From Thermincola ferriacetica (GTDB lineage Bacteria > Bacillota > Thermincolia > Thermincolales > Thermincolaceae): a stretch of DNA of 64,000 nucleotides. Positions 8,733-17,557 of this stretch are shown one piece after another; within the stretch, counting starts at the first letter, position 1; each line of letters begins with the position of its first letter. The DNA lies in assembly GCF_001263415.1 (NCBI RefSeq), contig NZ_LGTE01000002.1:186001-250000 (forward strand), given 5' to 3'. A program made the position numbers and the translations under genes. The notes under the pieces were generated by a model that was not told the origin of the DNA, ran no database searches, and was given only the letters and a program-made list of their open reading frames with translations.

Positions 8733-9392
8733 CTAAAGAAGGCCTTTTCTGCGAAGTTCACGCTGTTGGTTAAATATATAACGTATTATTTTATCCCTTT
8801 CGCTCTCCTCGATAATGTTGAATTCAATACCTACTGAATACATCTGCTGATCACCCTGACCATTTTTAATCACCCTGACCACTTTACCGATAGCGAGAAC
8901 ATTCACCCCATCCGGAAAAGCCATATGTATTTCCAGCAGGTCTCCCAAATGCAGGGGATTTTCCGTGCTGAACATAATACCCCCGCCGCTTATATCAATG
9001 GTTGTAGCATAGTAAAAGTCGGAATTCTTTTCCAGGTTTTCTTTCAGGAGGCAAAAAGTCATCGGTATTTTAGCATCTATCCGGACAAAATTTCTTCTTT
9101 GCACCCTTTTTATGTTATAGGGTTTGTCCAGTGTCAGTGTGGGTACAGGTTTTAAGTCGGTAGCCAAAACAACAGTATCAAAGGTATACAATGCCGCATT
9201 ATCCAGGTATGACACGGTGACCTGGGTGCCTATCTTCAGGGGTACAATTTGTCCGTTAACCATAGGCGCCGCCACGATCAAGTTTTTTTCCGTGATACCT
9301 TCCACGCGGCTTTTAAATTTGTTTATTCCCAAAGAAAAATTAACTTCAATTTCAATGGGTTGGTTGATTCTAATCGGGCCAAAGGTTCCCAT
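8733..9392 (-). CDS. PilZ-domain flagellar brake protein, YcgR/YpfA-like
   Basis: This 219-residue protein has an N-terminal YcgR-type beta domain and a C-terminal PilZ domain. The c-di-GMP-binding motifs are present: QRRNFVRI (RxxxR) and DISGGGIMF ([D/N]xSxxG). Such proteins slow the flagellar motor or otherwise act on motility when c-di-GMP is high. The start at ATG 9392 (MGTFGPIRI) has AAAGGAG six bases upstream; the frame stays open upstream but that stretch only reads through the flhG 3' end and a 17-bp duplication. It lies between flhG and cheB. Confidence 0.9.
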   Translation of the reverse strand: MGTFGPIRINQPIEIEVNFSLGINKFKSRVEGITEKNLIVAAPMVNGQIVPLKIGTQVTVSYLDNAALYTFDTVVLATDLKPVPTLTLDKPYNIKRVQRRNFVRIDAKIPMTFCLLKENLEKNSDFYYATTIDISGGGIMFSTENPLHLGDLLEIHMAFPDGVNVLAIGKVVRVIKNGQGDQQMYSVGIEFNIIEESERDKIIRYIFNQQRELRRKGLL

Positions 9393-9410
9393 CGCAAAGC
9401 TCCTTTCCTT

Positions 9411-9444
9411 GGACAACACTAACCAAAGGACAACACTAACCAAA
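9411..9444. repeat. Perfect 17-bp tandem duplication at the flhG 3' end
   Basis: The sequence GGACAACACTAACCAAA occurs twice, head to tail, at 9411-9427 and 9428-9444. The copy at 9428-9444 contains the flhG stop codon (TAG at 9438-9436); the other lies in the spacer before the ycgR-like gene. It does not alter either product and looks like a recent replication-slippage duplication. Confidence 0.9.
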
Positions 9445-10317
9445 AAAATTGGAAAGTCGGTTAAAAAAGGACTTAATTCCACTGGGCTCAGCATATTCCT
9501 GCTCCATCAACTGCGCAGCCAGTTTTTGAACACAGGCAGTAGCCGGCGACTTGGGATATTTTAAAACGAAGGGCTCCTGGCTTTTGACAGCCTTGGATAC
9601 AGACGGGTCGTCCAGTATAAAACCAAGACTCCCGATGTTGAGCTTTAAGAATTTTTCAGCAACAATTGACAATTTAGTTGCTGTAACATCGGCCTCTCTG
9701 GCATTTTCCACTTTATTAACCACCAAATGTATTACGCCGTTCTTTTTCTTGGTGGTCATCACTTTAACCAATCCATAGGCATCAGTGATGGCAGTTGGCT
9801 CAGGGGTAGTTATTACAATCACTTCATCGGCCGCCAAAACGAAGCTCATTACATTTCGCGATAACCCTGCAGCCGTATCTATAATCAGAATATCAGCCAA
9901 GCCCTCCAGTTCACCAAGTTTGGCAATAAACTGTTCTACCTGCCAGCGCCGCAGGTTGGCCAGTTCCTGGATACCCGAACCGCCGGCAATTATCTGGAGT
10001 CCCTGCGGTCCTGGTACGATAATTTCCTGGATTGTTTTTTCTCCCTTTAAAACATGGTACAGATTATACTTGGGGCTTATACCCAGTATGACGTCTATGT
10101 TGGCCAAACCCAAATCGGCGTCAAGAACTATCACTTTTTGACCGTAAGCCATCAGAGACAGGGCAAAGTTTATAGTAAAGTTAGTCTTGCCAACGCCGCC
10201 TTTCCCACTGGTAACAGCAATAATCCTGGTTTTTTTCCCGTTCCCTTTGATTTCTGACTCGACTTGGTTTTTAATGGTTCGAGCAAGAATGCGTAATTTT
10301 TCTGCCTGATCACGCAT
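9436..10317 (-). CDS. flhG: FlhG/FleN flagellar-number ATPase (MinD-like)
   Basis: FlhG (YlxH/FleN), 293 residues, is a MinD/ParA-type ATPase that controls flagellum number and placement with FlhF. The deviant Walker A (TSGKGGVGKTN) is at about residues 36-46, with the Walker A' Asp in VLDADLGLANID and Walker B in ILIIDTAAGLS. The C-terminus is a short amphipathic segment (FFNRLSNFFG) that could bind the membrane. ATG at 10317 follows the flhF stop immediately. The upstream neighbour is its partner flhF. Confidence 0.94.
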   Translation of the reverse strand: MRDQAEKLRILARTIKNQVESEIKGNGKKTRIIAVTSGKGGVGKTNFTINFALSLMAYGQKVIVLDADLGLANIDVILGISPKYNLYHVLKGEKTIQEIIVPGPQGLQIIAGGSGIQELANLRRWQVEQFIAKLGELEGLADILIIDTAAGLSRNVMSFVLAADEVIVITTPEPTAITDAYGLVKVMTTKKKNGVIHLVVNKVENAREADVTATKLSIVAEKFLKLNIGSLGFILDDPSVSKAVKSQEPFVLKYPKSPATACVQKLAAQLMEQEYAEPSGIKSFFNRLSNFFG

Positions 10318-10319
10318 AC

Positions 10320-11489
10320 CTACCGCTCCTTCACAATCATTTTTACAATTTTTTCAGGGTCTGCAATTTCAATGTCATCGGGAACGTTCTGGCCTACCGT
10401 AACATAAGACAAATGCTTTTGGGTTTTGTTGATAATGTTTAAAATAGCTCCGTATGTTGAAGTTTCATCAAGCTTAGTAAATACCAGCTTAGTAAGTGGA
10501 ATATCGGAATAGCTGTTGATAATTTCCAGCATATCCTTGTATTTCGTTGTAGCGCTCAGCACCAGGAGAATTTCTGTTGCATCAGCCGCATCCAGATATG
10601 CTTTCAGTTCTGCCATTTGGGCAACATTTTTATGACTGCGTCCGGCCGTATCAATGAGAATTAAATCCTTGTCCGTATGTTGGCCGATAGAATCCCGCAG
10701 CTCCTCGGGTGTATAAACAACGTTAACAGGAATACCGATTATTTCTCCGTAAGTTTTTAACTGCTCTACAGCCGCAACTCTGTATGTATCAGCAGTTATC
10801 AGGGCAACCTTCTTTTTATCGACGATGGAAAAGGTGGCTGCCAGCTTGGCAATAGTTGTAGTTTTTCCTACCCCCGTGGGTCCGATCAGAGCCACAACCT
10901 GTTGATGCAATCCTTGCTTTTTAAAAGTGATAGGCTTGGGGCGGCGTAATATTTTTAACATGGACTGTTCCAGAGATTTCTTAAGTTTATGCCCTTCTAC
11001 CGGTTCTTCGGCAGGATAAGTTTTTAAAAGCCCTTTTAGTATTTTCGCTGCCAGCGCCTCTTCCACTTCATTATCTATCAGTATCTGGTGGAACCTTTGC
11101 AGCGGCTCCGGCAGGCTTTTAGCATCCAAGTTAGCTTCCATCTGGCTTTTCATTTCATACATTAACATTTTCATTTCCTGTAGCTCCGCCTGCAAATCAG
11201 CGTTCCGTTCATCATCGACACCGCCGGCTTTTTCCTTAAAGGTAGCAAAGGAATGAACCTGAGCCTGGTTAGCAACCTTTTGCGCAGTAGGTTTGGGCTG
11301 CGAAACCGGAGAAATTGGATTATCTTCCACAGCGGCCGTTACTTCCACCATGGTTTTACCAAAAAAGCCGAAAAAACCGCCTTCTTTAAATTTCCGGGTA
11401 TGTAAAATAACAGCATCTTTTCCCATATCCATTTTCACTTTCAGCATGGCATCCTGCAGATTTTCGGCAACATATCTCTTAACCCGCAC
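10320..11489 (-). CDS. flhF: FlhF SRP-type GTPase
   Basis: FlhF, 389 residues, is a signal-recognition-particle-like GTPase that places flagella at the correct cell site. The N-terminal basic domain (MRVKRYVAENLQDAMLKVK) is followed by a linker, and the NG domain carries G1 ([16 protein letters not shown]), G2/G3 (TADTYRVAAVEQLKTY, IDTAGRSHKN) and G4 (TKLDETSTYG). The start is GTG at 11489, sharing one base with the flhA stop (TAGTG), a coupled junction. Confidence 0.95.
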   Translation of the reverse strand: MRVKRYVAENLQDAMLKVKMDMGKDAVILHTRKFKEGGFFGFFGKTMVEVTAAVEDNPISPVSQPKPTAQKVANQAQVHSFATFKEKAGGVDDERNADLQAELQEMKMLMYEMKSQMEANLDAKSLPEPLQRFHQILIDNEVEEALAAKILKGLLKTYPAEEPVEGHKLKKSLEQSMLKILRRPKPITFKKQGLHQQVVALIGPTGVGKTTTIAKLAATFSIVDKKKVALITADTYRVAAVEQLKTYGEIIGIPVNVVYTPEELRDSIGQHTDKDLILIDTAGRSHKNVAQMAELKAYLDAADATEILLVLSATTKYKDMLEIINSYSDIPLTKLVFTKLDETSTYGAILNIINKTQKHLSYVTVGQNVPDDIEIADPEKIVKMIVKER

Positions 11490-13555
11490 TAAATGTTCAC
11501 CACCCCAACGGATTCTACGTTAATCCTGTTATCAAGTTCGTTATAGGACAGTACTACCAGTTTAGGCATAAGTTTTTCCGTGAGCCGTTTAAAGTAAATC
11601 CTGACCACCGGTGCACATAAAATAATGGGCATGTATCCTTTTTCCGTAACCTGGGTAATCACATTCGACAGTTTTTCAAACAAAGCCTGTCCCTTGACAG
11701 GGTCTATCGCCACAAAAGACCCATGGTCAGTATGCTGGATAGAATCGCGAATTAACTGTTCCACAGCCGGGTCCAGAGTAATGACATGTAATTTTTCATT
11801 GCCGTCCAGGTACTGTTTTATAATCTGGCGTGACAACGCCTGCCTTACGTATTCCGTAAGCATTTCCGGGTCCTTTGTTACTTTCCCGTAATCAGCCAGC
11901 GTTTCCAAAATAGTAACCAAATCCCTGATAGCCACCCTTTCCCGCAACAGGTTGGCCAACACTTTCTGGACTTCTCCCAGGGAAAGTACCTGGGGTACCA
12001 GCTCTTCAACAACAGCCGGATAATTGCTCTTGATGTTATCAAGAAGTGTTTGGACATCTTGCCGGCTGAGGATTTCATGGGCGTGACTTTTAATAACTTC
12101 AGTTAGATGAGTGGCTACCACCGAAGACGGGTCAACAACGGTATAACCGGCTAATTCTGCCTGTTCCCGCAGGTTGGCAGGTATCCACTTGGCCGGCAAA
12201 CCAAATGCCGGTTCCACGGTATCTATACCGGTTATCCCGTTTTCGGTAAGACCGGAACTCATTGCCAAATACCTATCCATTATTAATTCACCGCCGGCCA
12301 CCTCAACACCTTTAATTTTTATCGAATAACAGTTGGGTTTTAACTGCATATTGTCCCGCATACGAATGGGTGGTAAAACAATGCCCAGTTCCAGCGCACA
12401 CTGGCGGCGGATCATAACGACCCTGTCCAGCAGGTCACCGCCCTGCTGGGCATCTACCAAAGGAATAAGAGAATAACCCAGTTCCAGTTCCAGGGTATCT
12501 ACGTGCAGCAAGCCCAGGACATTTTCCGGTTTCTTAATGTTTTCAATTTCTTCTTCCTGTTGTTTTTCTGATTGCAGTTGCGCCGTCTGCTGCTGAGTCC
12601 TATGTATACTGTAAGAAATGACGCCCATGACAGCGGCCAGGGCAATAAATGGAATAGCCGGCATTCCCAGAAAAGCTAGTAGAACCAAAGCGCCAGTAGC
12701 AATTGCCAGTACTTTCGGTTGCCGGAAAACCTGCCAGCCCACTTCGTGTCCCAGATCAGTATCGGAAGCGGCCCGCGTTACAATAATACCTGTGGCTGTA
12801 GATATGAGCAGGGCCGGGATCTGGCTTACCAGGCCATCACCTACAGTCAAAATGGTATATGTATTTAAAGCCTGGGTTACCGACATACCTTTTTGCAGAA
12901 CCCCGATGATAAAACCACCAACTATGTTTATGACTACGATAATTATACCGGCAATGGCATCACCTTTGACAAATTTGGAAGCACCGTCCATGGCGCCATA
13001 AAAGTCGGCTTCCCGCTGAATTTTTTTGCGGCGTTCCTTGGCCTCTTCCTCAGAAATGAGTCCCGTGTTTAGGTCGGCATCTATAGCCATCTGCTTGCCC
13101 GGCATAGCATCCAGGGTAAAACGGGCAGCAACTTCCGACACCCTCTCCGCTCCCCGGGTAATGACAATAAATTGAATAATTATCAGGATAATGAAGATGA
13201 CAAAACCTACAACAGCACTGCCACCCAGGACAAATTGGCCAAAAGTCTGAATAATCTCACCGGCAAAGCCTTGCAGCAAAATCAACCGGGTGGAAGAAAC
13301 ATTAAGAGATAATCTGAATAAGGTGGTAATTAATAAAAGGGATGGAAAAGACGAAAATTCAAGGGCCTCTTTGTTATATAACGCCACCAACAAAATAACC
13401 ACGGCGACGGAAATATTAACCGTCAAGAGAATATCCAGCAACTGGGTAGGTATGGGAACAATCATCATGATAACCATTGCCAGAACCGCTACAGCAAAAA
13501 CAATATCCAGGTGTTTCAAGCCTCTAATATTGATAGTATTGGAAGAGCTGGACAT
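11489..13555 (-). CDS. flhA: FlhA flagellar export gate protein
   Basis: FlhA, 688 residues, is the main component of the flagellar type III export gate and docks substrate-chaperone complexes. About eight membrane segments fill residues 15-310; the conserved FHIPEP-type region between them includes TRGAERVSEVAARFTLDAMPGKQMAIDADL, written here only by its key residues R-E-V-RFxLDxMPGKQMxIDxD. The large cytoplasmic domain follows. ATG at 13555 has AGGAGG upstream. It is followed by flhF, as in Bacillus. Confidence 0.97.
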   Translation of the reverse strand: MSSSSNTINIRGLKHLDIVFAVAVLAMVIMMIVPIPTQLLDILLTVNISVAVVILLVALYNKEALEFSSFPSLLLITTLFRLSLNVSSTRLILLQGFAGEIIQTFGQFVLGGSAVVGFVIFIILIIIQFIVITRGAERVSEVAARFTLDAMPGKQMAIDADLNTGLISEEEAKERRKKIQREADFYGAMDGASKFVKGDAIAGIIIVVINIVGGFIIGVLQKGMSVTQALNTYTILTVGDGLVSQIPALLISTATGIIVTRAASDTDLGHEVGWQVFRQPKVLAIATGALVLLAFLGMPAIPFIALAAVMGVISYSIHRTQQQTAQLQSEKQQEEEIENIKKPENVLGLLHVDTLELELGYSLIPLVDAQQGGDLLDRVVMIRRQCALELGIVLPPIRMRDNMQLKPNCYSIKIKGVEVAGGELIMDRYLAMSSGLTENGITGIDTVEPAFGLPAKWIPANLREQAELAGYTVVDPSSVVATHLTEVIKSHAHEILSRQDVQTLLDNIKSNYPAVVEELVPQVLSLGEVQKVLANLLRERVAIRDLVTILETLADYGKVTKDPEMLTEYVRQALSRQIIKQYLDGNEKLHVITLDPAVEQLIRDSIQHTDHGSFVAIDPVKGQALFEKLSNVITQVTEKGYMPIILCAPVVRIYFKRLTEKLMPKLVVLSYNELDNRINVESVGVVNI

Positions 13556-13566
13556 ATGCGTTCCTC

Positions 13567-14673
13567 CTAAATCCTGCCTTTAAGCTTATATACAAAGGCC
13601 AACACTTCGGCTACGGCCTGATAGAGTTCCGCCGGAATGGATTCGCCTATTTCAACGGCGTTATATAAAGCCTGAGCCAGTGGTTTATTTTCAACCAAAA
13701 TAACACCGTGTTCTTTAGCTACCTGTTTTATCCTTTGGGCCAGGTAATCTTGGCCCTTGGCCACAACCTCCGGAGCAGACATGGTATCGGCATCATATTT
13801 CAATGCCACAGCGTAATGAGTTGGGTTGGTAATTACCACATCGGCCTTGGGAACTGCCTGCATCATTCTGGCAAGAGACATCTGCTGTTGTTTTCGCCTG
13901 ATAGCAGCTTTAACCTTCGGGTCCCCTTCCGTCTGTTTCAATTCCTCCTTGACTTCCTGTTTGGTCATTTTCAGGCTGCGCTCATATTCCCACCATTGAT
14001 ACCAGTAGTCAAACGCGGAGAATATCAGTAAACAAACAGCGATCTTAAATGCCATATTAAGAATCAACCGGCCTATAAACAAACTGGAAGCCCGAATATT
14101 CATGTCCAAAAGCTGGGGGAATTTGTTAAACTCAGATTTGTAACCGGCATAAGCAATGTATCCTACTATGGCCACTTTTACCAGGGATTTCACAAGTTCC
14201 ACCAGCGACCTGGCGCCAAACATGCGCTTAATTCCGTTAATAGGGTTTAAAGCACTAATATTTGGCTTCAGCGGCTTGGTTGTAAATATAAAGCCTGATT
14301 GCAACAAGTTTGCGGCTACACCCGAAACCATTGCGATGCCTGCTATTGGCAGAACAGTCATGAAGCTTACCTTTATCGTAGAAAAGTATAATTGATGAGA
14401 GGTCCTGACGTTTAATACAAAGTCCTGGCTGCCCCACATCCTGTATATTTCCCTGAAAAATCCGGATAGCTGTTCAAGCATATAAGGGAAAAACAGTTTT
14501 ATTGAAATAAAAGTCGCCAACAAGACAACAGCAGAGTTGAATTCCATACTTTTTAAAACCTGGCCTTCCTGCCTGGCCTTTTGTCTTTTCTTCGCTGTCG
14601 CCTTTTCAGTCTTTTCCTGGGCAAACAACTGCAGGTTAAGCGAAAGATGCCTGGGTTGGCGTTTGTGGATCAT
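13567..14673 (-). CDS. flhB: FlhB flagellar export switch protein
   Basis: FlhB, 368 residues, sets substrate specificity of the flagellar export apparatus. It has a basic N-terminus, four membrane segments (about residues 45-235), and a cytoplasmic domain containing the autocleavage motif NPTH (VVITNPTHYAVALKY), where cleavage between Asn and Pro switches export from rod/hook to filament proteins. The length is typical. ATG at 14673 has AGGGGAAGG upstream. Confidence 0.96.
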   Translation of the reverse strand: MIHKRQPRHLSLNLQLFAQEKTEKATAKKRQKARQEGQVLKSMEFNSAVVLLATFISIKLFFPYMLEQLSGFFREIYRMWGSQDFVLNVRTSHQLYFSTIKVSFMTVLPIAGIAMVSGVAANLLQSGFIFTTKPLKPNISALNPINGIKRMFGARSLVELVKSLVKVAIVGYIAYAGYKSEFNKFPQLLDMNIRASSLFIGRLILNMAFKIAVCLLIFSAFDYWYQWWEYERSLKMTKQEVKEELKQTEGDPKVKAAIRRKQQQMSLARMMQAVPKADVVITNPTHYAVALKYDADTMSAPEVVAKGQDYLAQRIKQVAKEHGVILVENKPLAQALYNAVEIGESIPAELYQAVAEVLAFVYKLKGRI

Positions 14674-14685
14674 ATAAACCTTCCC

Positions 14686-15465
14686 CTAATGCATAAGTTT
14701 TATCAGTTTCAGCAAGTCACTGTAGTTGGTTTCAAAAAGCATATCCAGGAAGAACATATAAAACGGCAAAATCAATACCAGGAGAATGATTCCGATGACT
14801 ATCTTGGCCGGAATCCCTACCAGAAACACGTTCATCTGAGGTACCGTCCGGGCAATTATGCCAAGGGCAACTTCAGCCACCAGCAGTGCGCCGACTATTG
14901 GGACGGCCAGTTTAACGGATAATGCCAGAACATTACCAAACATGCCGATTAAGTATGTGGAAATGGCCTTGTTGGGCTGAAAACCCAGCAAAGGTATTAC
15001 ATCGTAGCTATGAAATAAAGCAGCAAATAAATAATTATAACTATTGGTAGTAAGATAAACTAAAATAGCAATCATATATTTAAAAGTTCCGACAAGAGGA
15101 ACCGATATTCCACTTAACGGATCAACCACGTTTACCATGGCAAAACCTATGTGCATATCTATCTCCTGACCAGCTATATAAATCACACTGAATATAAGAT
15201 AACTGGCGAAACCAATAATTAAGCCAATTACTAATTCACTTATCAACAGCAAGACAAAAGGAATAATCGATGTTGTCACCGTTGCCATTTGGGGATGTTT
15301 GGCCATAAATACAATTATACTTATAAGTACGATCAGGCCTGCTTTTACCTGCGTGGGCAGGTTCCGGGAGCTAAAAACGGGGGCTACCAGCAAAACACCG
15401 CTTACTCTGGCCATAACCACCAGAAATATGTCAACCCTGTTCAGCAAACTGGTTAAACTGTCCAT
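14686..15465 (-). CDS. fliR: FliR flagellar export protein
   Basis: FliR, 259 residues from the chosen ATG at 15465 (MDSLTSLLNRVDIFL), which has AGAAGGG upstream; the frame extends further upstream into fliQ but with no family similarity there. It is a polytopic membrane protein with about six hydrophobic segments (for example VFLVGIPAKIVIGIILLVLI near the C-terminus) and forms the export channel with FliP and FliQ. The neighbours are fliQ and flhB, in standard order. Confidence 0.95.
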   Translation of the reverse strand: MDSLTSLLNRVDIFLVVMARVSGVLLVAPVFSSRNLPTQVKAGLIVLISIIVFMAKHPQMATVTTSIIPFVLLLISELVIGLIIGFASYLIFSVIYIAGQEIDMHIGFAMVNVVDPLSGISVPLVGTFKYMIAILVYLTTNSYNYLFAALFHSYDVIPLLGFQPNKAISTYLIGMFGNVLALSVKLAVPIVGALLVAEVALGIIARTVPQMNVFLVGIPAKIVIGIILLVLILPFYMFFLDMLFETNYSDLLKLIKLMH

Positions 15466-15482
15466 GGCAGCCCTTCTTTCAA

Positions 15483-15752
15483 TTACTTGATATATGATGG
15501 TAAATTTATGAATATATTGGAAGTGTATGATAAAAGTACGTCTAACATCCACGACCCAAAAAGTACAATGGCTCCCAATATCCCAAGGATTTTGGGTACG
15601 AATGTAAGGGTTTGCTCCTGAATGTGGGTGGCCGCCTGAAAAACGCTGATTATTACACCTATCAGTAAACTGGTAGCCAAAATAGGTGTGGAAATTAAGA
15701 GAAGCGTTATAAGGGCATCCCTTCCTATGCCAATTATAGTTTCCGGTGTCAA
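15483..15752 (-). CDS. fliQ: FliQ flagellar export protein
   Basis: FliQ, 89 residues, two membrane helices (about 16-36 and 52-74) with the conserved AATHIQEQTLTFVPKI loop between them. It is a small component of the FliPQR export channel. Length and position between fliP and fliR are exactly as expected. Confidence 0.96.
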   Translation of the reverse strand: MTPETIIGIGRDALITLLLISTPILATSLLIGVIISVFQAATHIQEQTLTFVPKILGILGAIVLFGSWMLDVLLSYTSNIFINLPSYIK

Positions 15753-15765
15753 AATTTTACGCCTC

Positions 15766-16554
15766 CTATTGAAAACTCATAATCAGAGACCTTACTATGA
15801 GGTTCCATCCGTCGACCAAAACAAAGAGCAGTAACTTGAAGGGCAAAGAAATCATCATGGGCGGCAGCATGATCATACCCATGGACATTAAAGAACTGGC
15901 TATCACCATATCTATGACGATAAAAGGAATGTAAATCATAAAACCTATCTGAAAAGCCGTTTTTAATTCGCTTATTGTAAAGGCAGGAATTAAAACATAA
16001 GTCGGAACATCATCGTGTGTCCTAGGCCGTTTAATATTGGCCATTTTCACAAACAGGGCCAAATCCTTTTCCCGGGTCTGTTTGAACATAAAGTCCCGGA
16101 CCGGTGTAACAGCCTTCTTTAAAGCCTGTTCCTGCGAGAGCTTTCCTGACAGGTAAGGCTGCAGCGCCTCCTTATTAACCTGGCTCCAGGTAGGCGCCAT
16201 AATAAAAAAAGTTAAAAACAAGGCCAACCCGATAATAACCTGATTTGGTGGCGTAGTATGAGTAGACAATGCGCTGCGGACAAAAGACAGTACCACTACG
16301 ACCCTTGTAAAAGCTGTAGTCATGATTAATATAGCCGGAGCCAAAGAAAGGATTGTGATAAGAAAAAGTATCTGCAAGCTCTTACTTACTTCCTGCGGGT
16401 TGGAAGAAGAATTTATATTTATGTCCACATTGGGCACCGGCACCGCCGGAGCAGCAAATACTTTTACAACCGGAGCGCTAAAAAACGATAACCCCAAAAC
16501 TGCTATTGTCAGCGCTGAAAAGATTAATATTTTTCTAGCGCCCACACTATCCAT
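15766..16554 (-). CDS. fliP: FliP flagellar export protein
   Basis: FliP, 262 residues, forms the core of the flagellar export channel. A signal-peptide-like start ([18 protein letters not shown], cleavage likely near VFA-AP) is followed by family motifs [19 protein letters not shown] (key [14 protein letters not shown]) and [21 protein letters not shown] chose ATG at 16554, with AAAGG about nine bases upstream; this makes an 8-base overlap with the end of fliO. The longer upstream frame reads through fliO and is not used. Confidence 0.95.
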   Translation of the reverse strand: MDSVGARKILIFSALTIAVLGLSFFSAPVVKVFAAPAVPVPNVDININSSSNPQEVSKSLQILFLITILSLAPAILIMTTAFTRVVVVLSFVRSALSTHTTPPNQVIIGLALFLTFFIMAPTWSQVNKEALQPYLSGKLSQEQALKKAVTPVRDFMFKQTREKDLALFVKMANIKRPRTHDDVPTYVLIPAFTISELKTAFQIGFMIYIPFIVIDMVIASSLMSMGMIMLPPMMISLPFKLLLFVLVDGWNLIVRSLIMSFQ

Positions 16555-17152
16555 TCTGGTCATCCTTTCCGGTAGGTTTGTTTTTTGTACTGTCTGCCAG
16601 GTTTTGTAGTTTCTTAATCTGTTCCTGGATGTGACTGCTGAAATTCGCCGCAGGTAAATTACCGACCCCGGTTTTAGATAATATAACTTCCCAAAACCTG
16701 GGTGGTATAATAGGTTGGCTTTCACGTTCCGCTGCCCTGGTCCTGAGTTCCTCGATTATTTTGCTGTCCTTAATTTCATATAAAAAATTAATGTTGTGAT
16801 CGGTTACTCCCAGGACCAAGACCTTATCGGCCACGTCAACGATAAACAACCCCTTGTTCATGCCCAAAGCAAACTGGTCAAGTACGGAAATATTTTCACT
16901 GCTGCCCGTTATTTGGGCATTTTTCTTCAGAAAACGAATAGTCAAGTAAGCTAATCCACCAACTATAATCAGGCTAAGCATCAGTTTTACCAGCAGTGAA
17001 AACATGCTGGGCATGGGAGTAGGAACGGGGTCAATTTCGGTGTCTAAATTAAGCTTCTCCGATGCAGCCCAAACTATATTGCCGTTCAGCAAACAAAACA
17101 GGATACCGAAAAACAAAGTCTTAGCCGCATTCAATACTTTGGACAAGAACAT
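16547..17152 (-). CDS. fliO: FliO flagellar export assembly protein
   Basis: FliO-like protein, 201 residues, thought to help assemble FliP. It has a signal-like hydrophobic start (residues 5-25), a second membrane segment (about 48-66), then the small FliO domain ([31 protein letters not shown]). ATG at 17152 with AAGGGTG upstream is preferred to the GTG at 17161. It lies between cheY and fliP and overlaps fliP by 8 bases. Confidence 0.88.
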   Translation of the reverse strand: MFLSKVLNAAKTLFFGILFCLLNGNIVWAASEKLNLDTEIDPVPTPMPSMFSLLVKLMLSLIIVGGLAYLTIRFLKKNAQITGSSENISVLDQFALGMNKGLFIVDVADKVLVLGVTDHNINFLYEIKDSKIIEELRTRAAERESQPIIPPRFWEVILSKTGVGNLPAANFSSHIQEQIKKLQNLADSTKNKPTGKDDQNG

Positions 17153-17176
17153 GGCCCACACCCTTCCGGATTCAAT

Positions 17177-17539
17177 TTAGCTAAGGGCCTTTCGGACAGC
17201 TTCCAATACTCTGTCAGGTTGAAAGGGCTTCACAATAAAGTCCCTGGCTCCGGCCTGGATGGCGTCAATGACCATTGGCTGTTGCCCCATGGCGCTGCAC
17301 ATAATTATATTTGCATTGGGATCGATTTTTTTTATCTCCTTTACTGCCGTAATGCCATCCATTTCCGGCATAGTGATGTCCATAGTAACCAAATCCGGCT
17401 TCAGTTCTTGATACTTTTCCACTGCTACCTGTCCGTTTTCTGCTTCACCCACGATTTCGTACCCGTTCTTGCTCAGAATATCTCTAATCATCATGCGCAT
17501 AAAAGCTGCATCGTCTACAATGAGAATGCGCGTTCCCAT
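17177..17539 (-). CDS. cheY: CheY chemotaxis response regulator
   Basis: Single receiver domain of 120 residues. The acid pair (IVDDAAFMR), phospho-Asp (DLVTMDITMPEMDG), Ser (IIMCSAMGQQ) and Lys (FIVKPFQPDRV) are all present. Phosphorylated by CheA, it binds FliM/FliY at the motor switch. As in Bacillus, it sits directly behind fliY, a CheY-P phosphatase. Confidence 0.96.
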   Translation of the reverse strand: MGTRILIVDDAAFMRMMIRDILSKNGYEIVGEAENGQVAVEKYQELKPDLVTMDITMPEMDGITAVKEIKKIDPNANIIMCSAMGQQPMVIDAIQAGARDFIVKPFQPDRVLEAVRKALS

Positions 17540-17557
17540 AGGTTTCCTCCTTAACTG

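Noticed and set aside
9393-9494. Upstream extension of the ycgR-like gene
   Set aside because: The frame is open only because it reads through the flhG 3' end and the 17-bp duplication; the ATG at 9392 has a good ribosome-binding site and begins the conserved domain.
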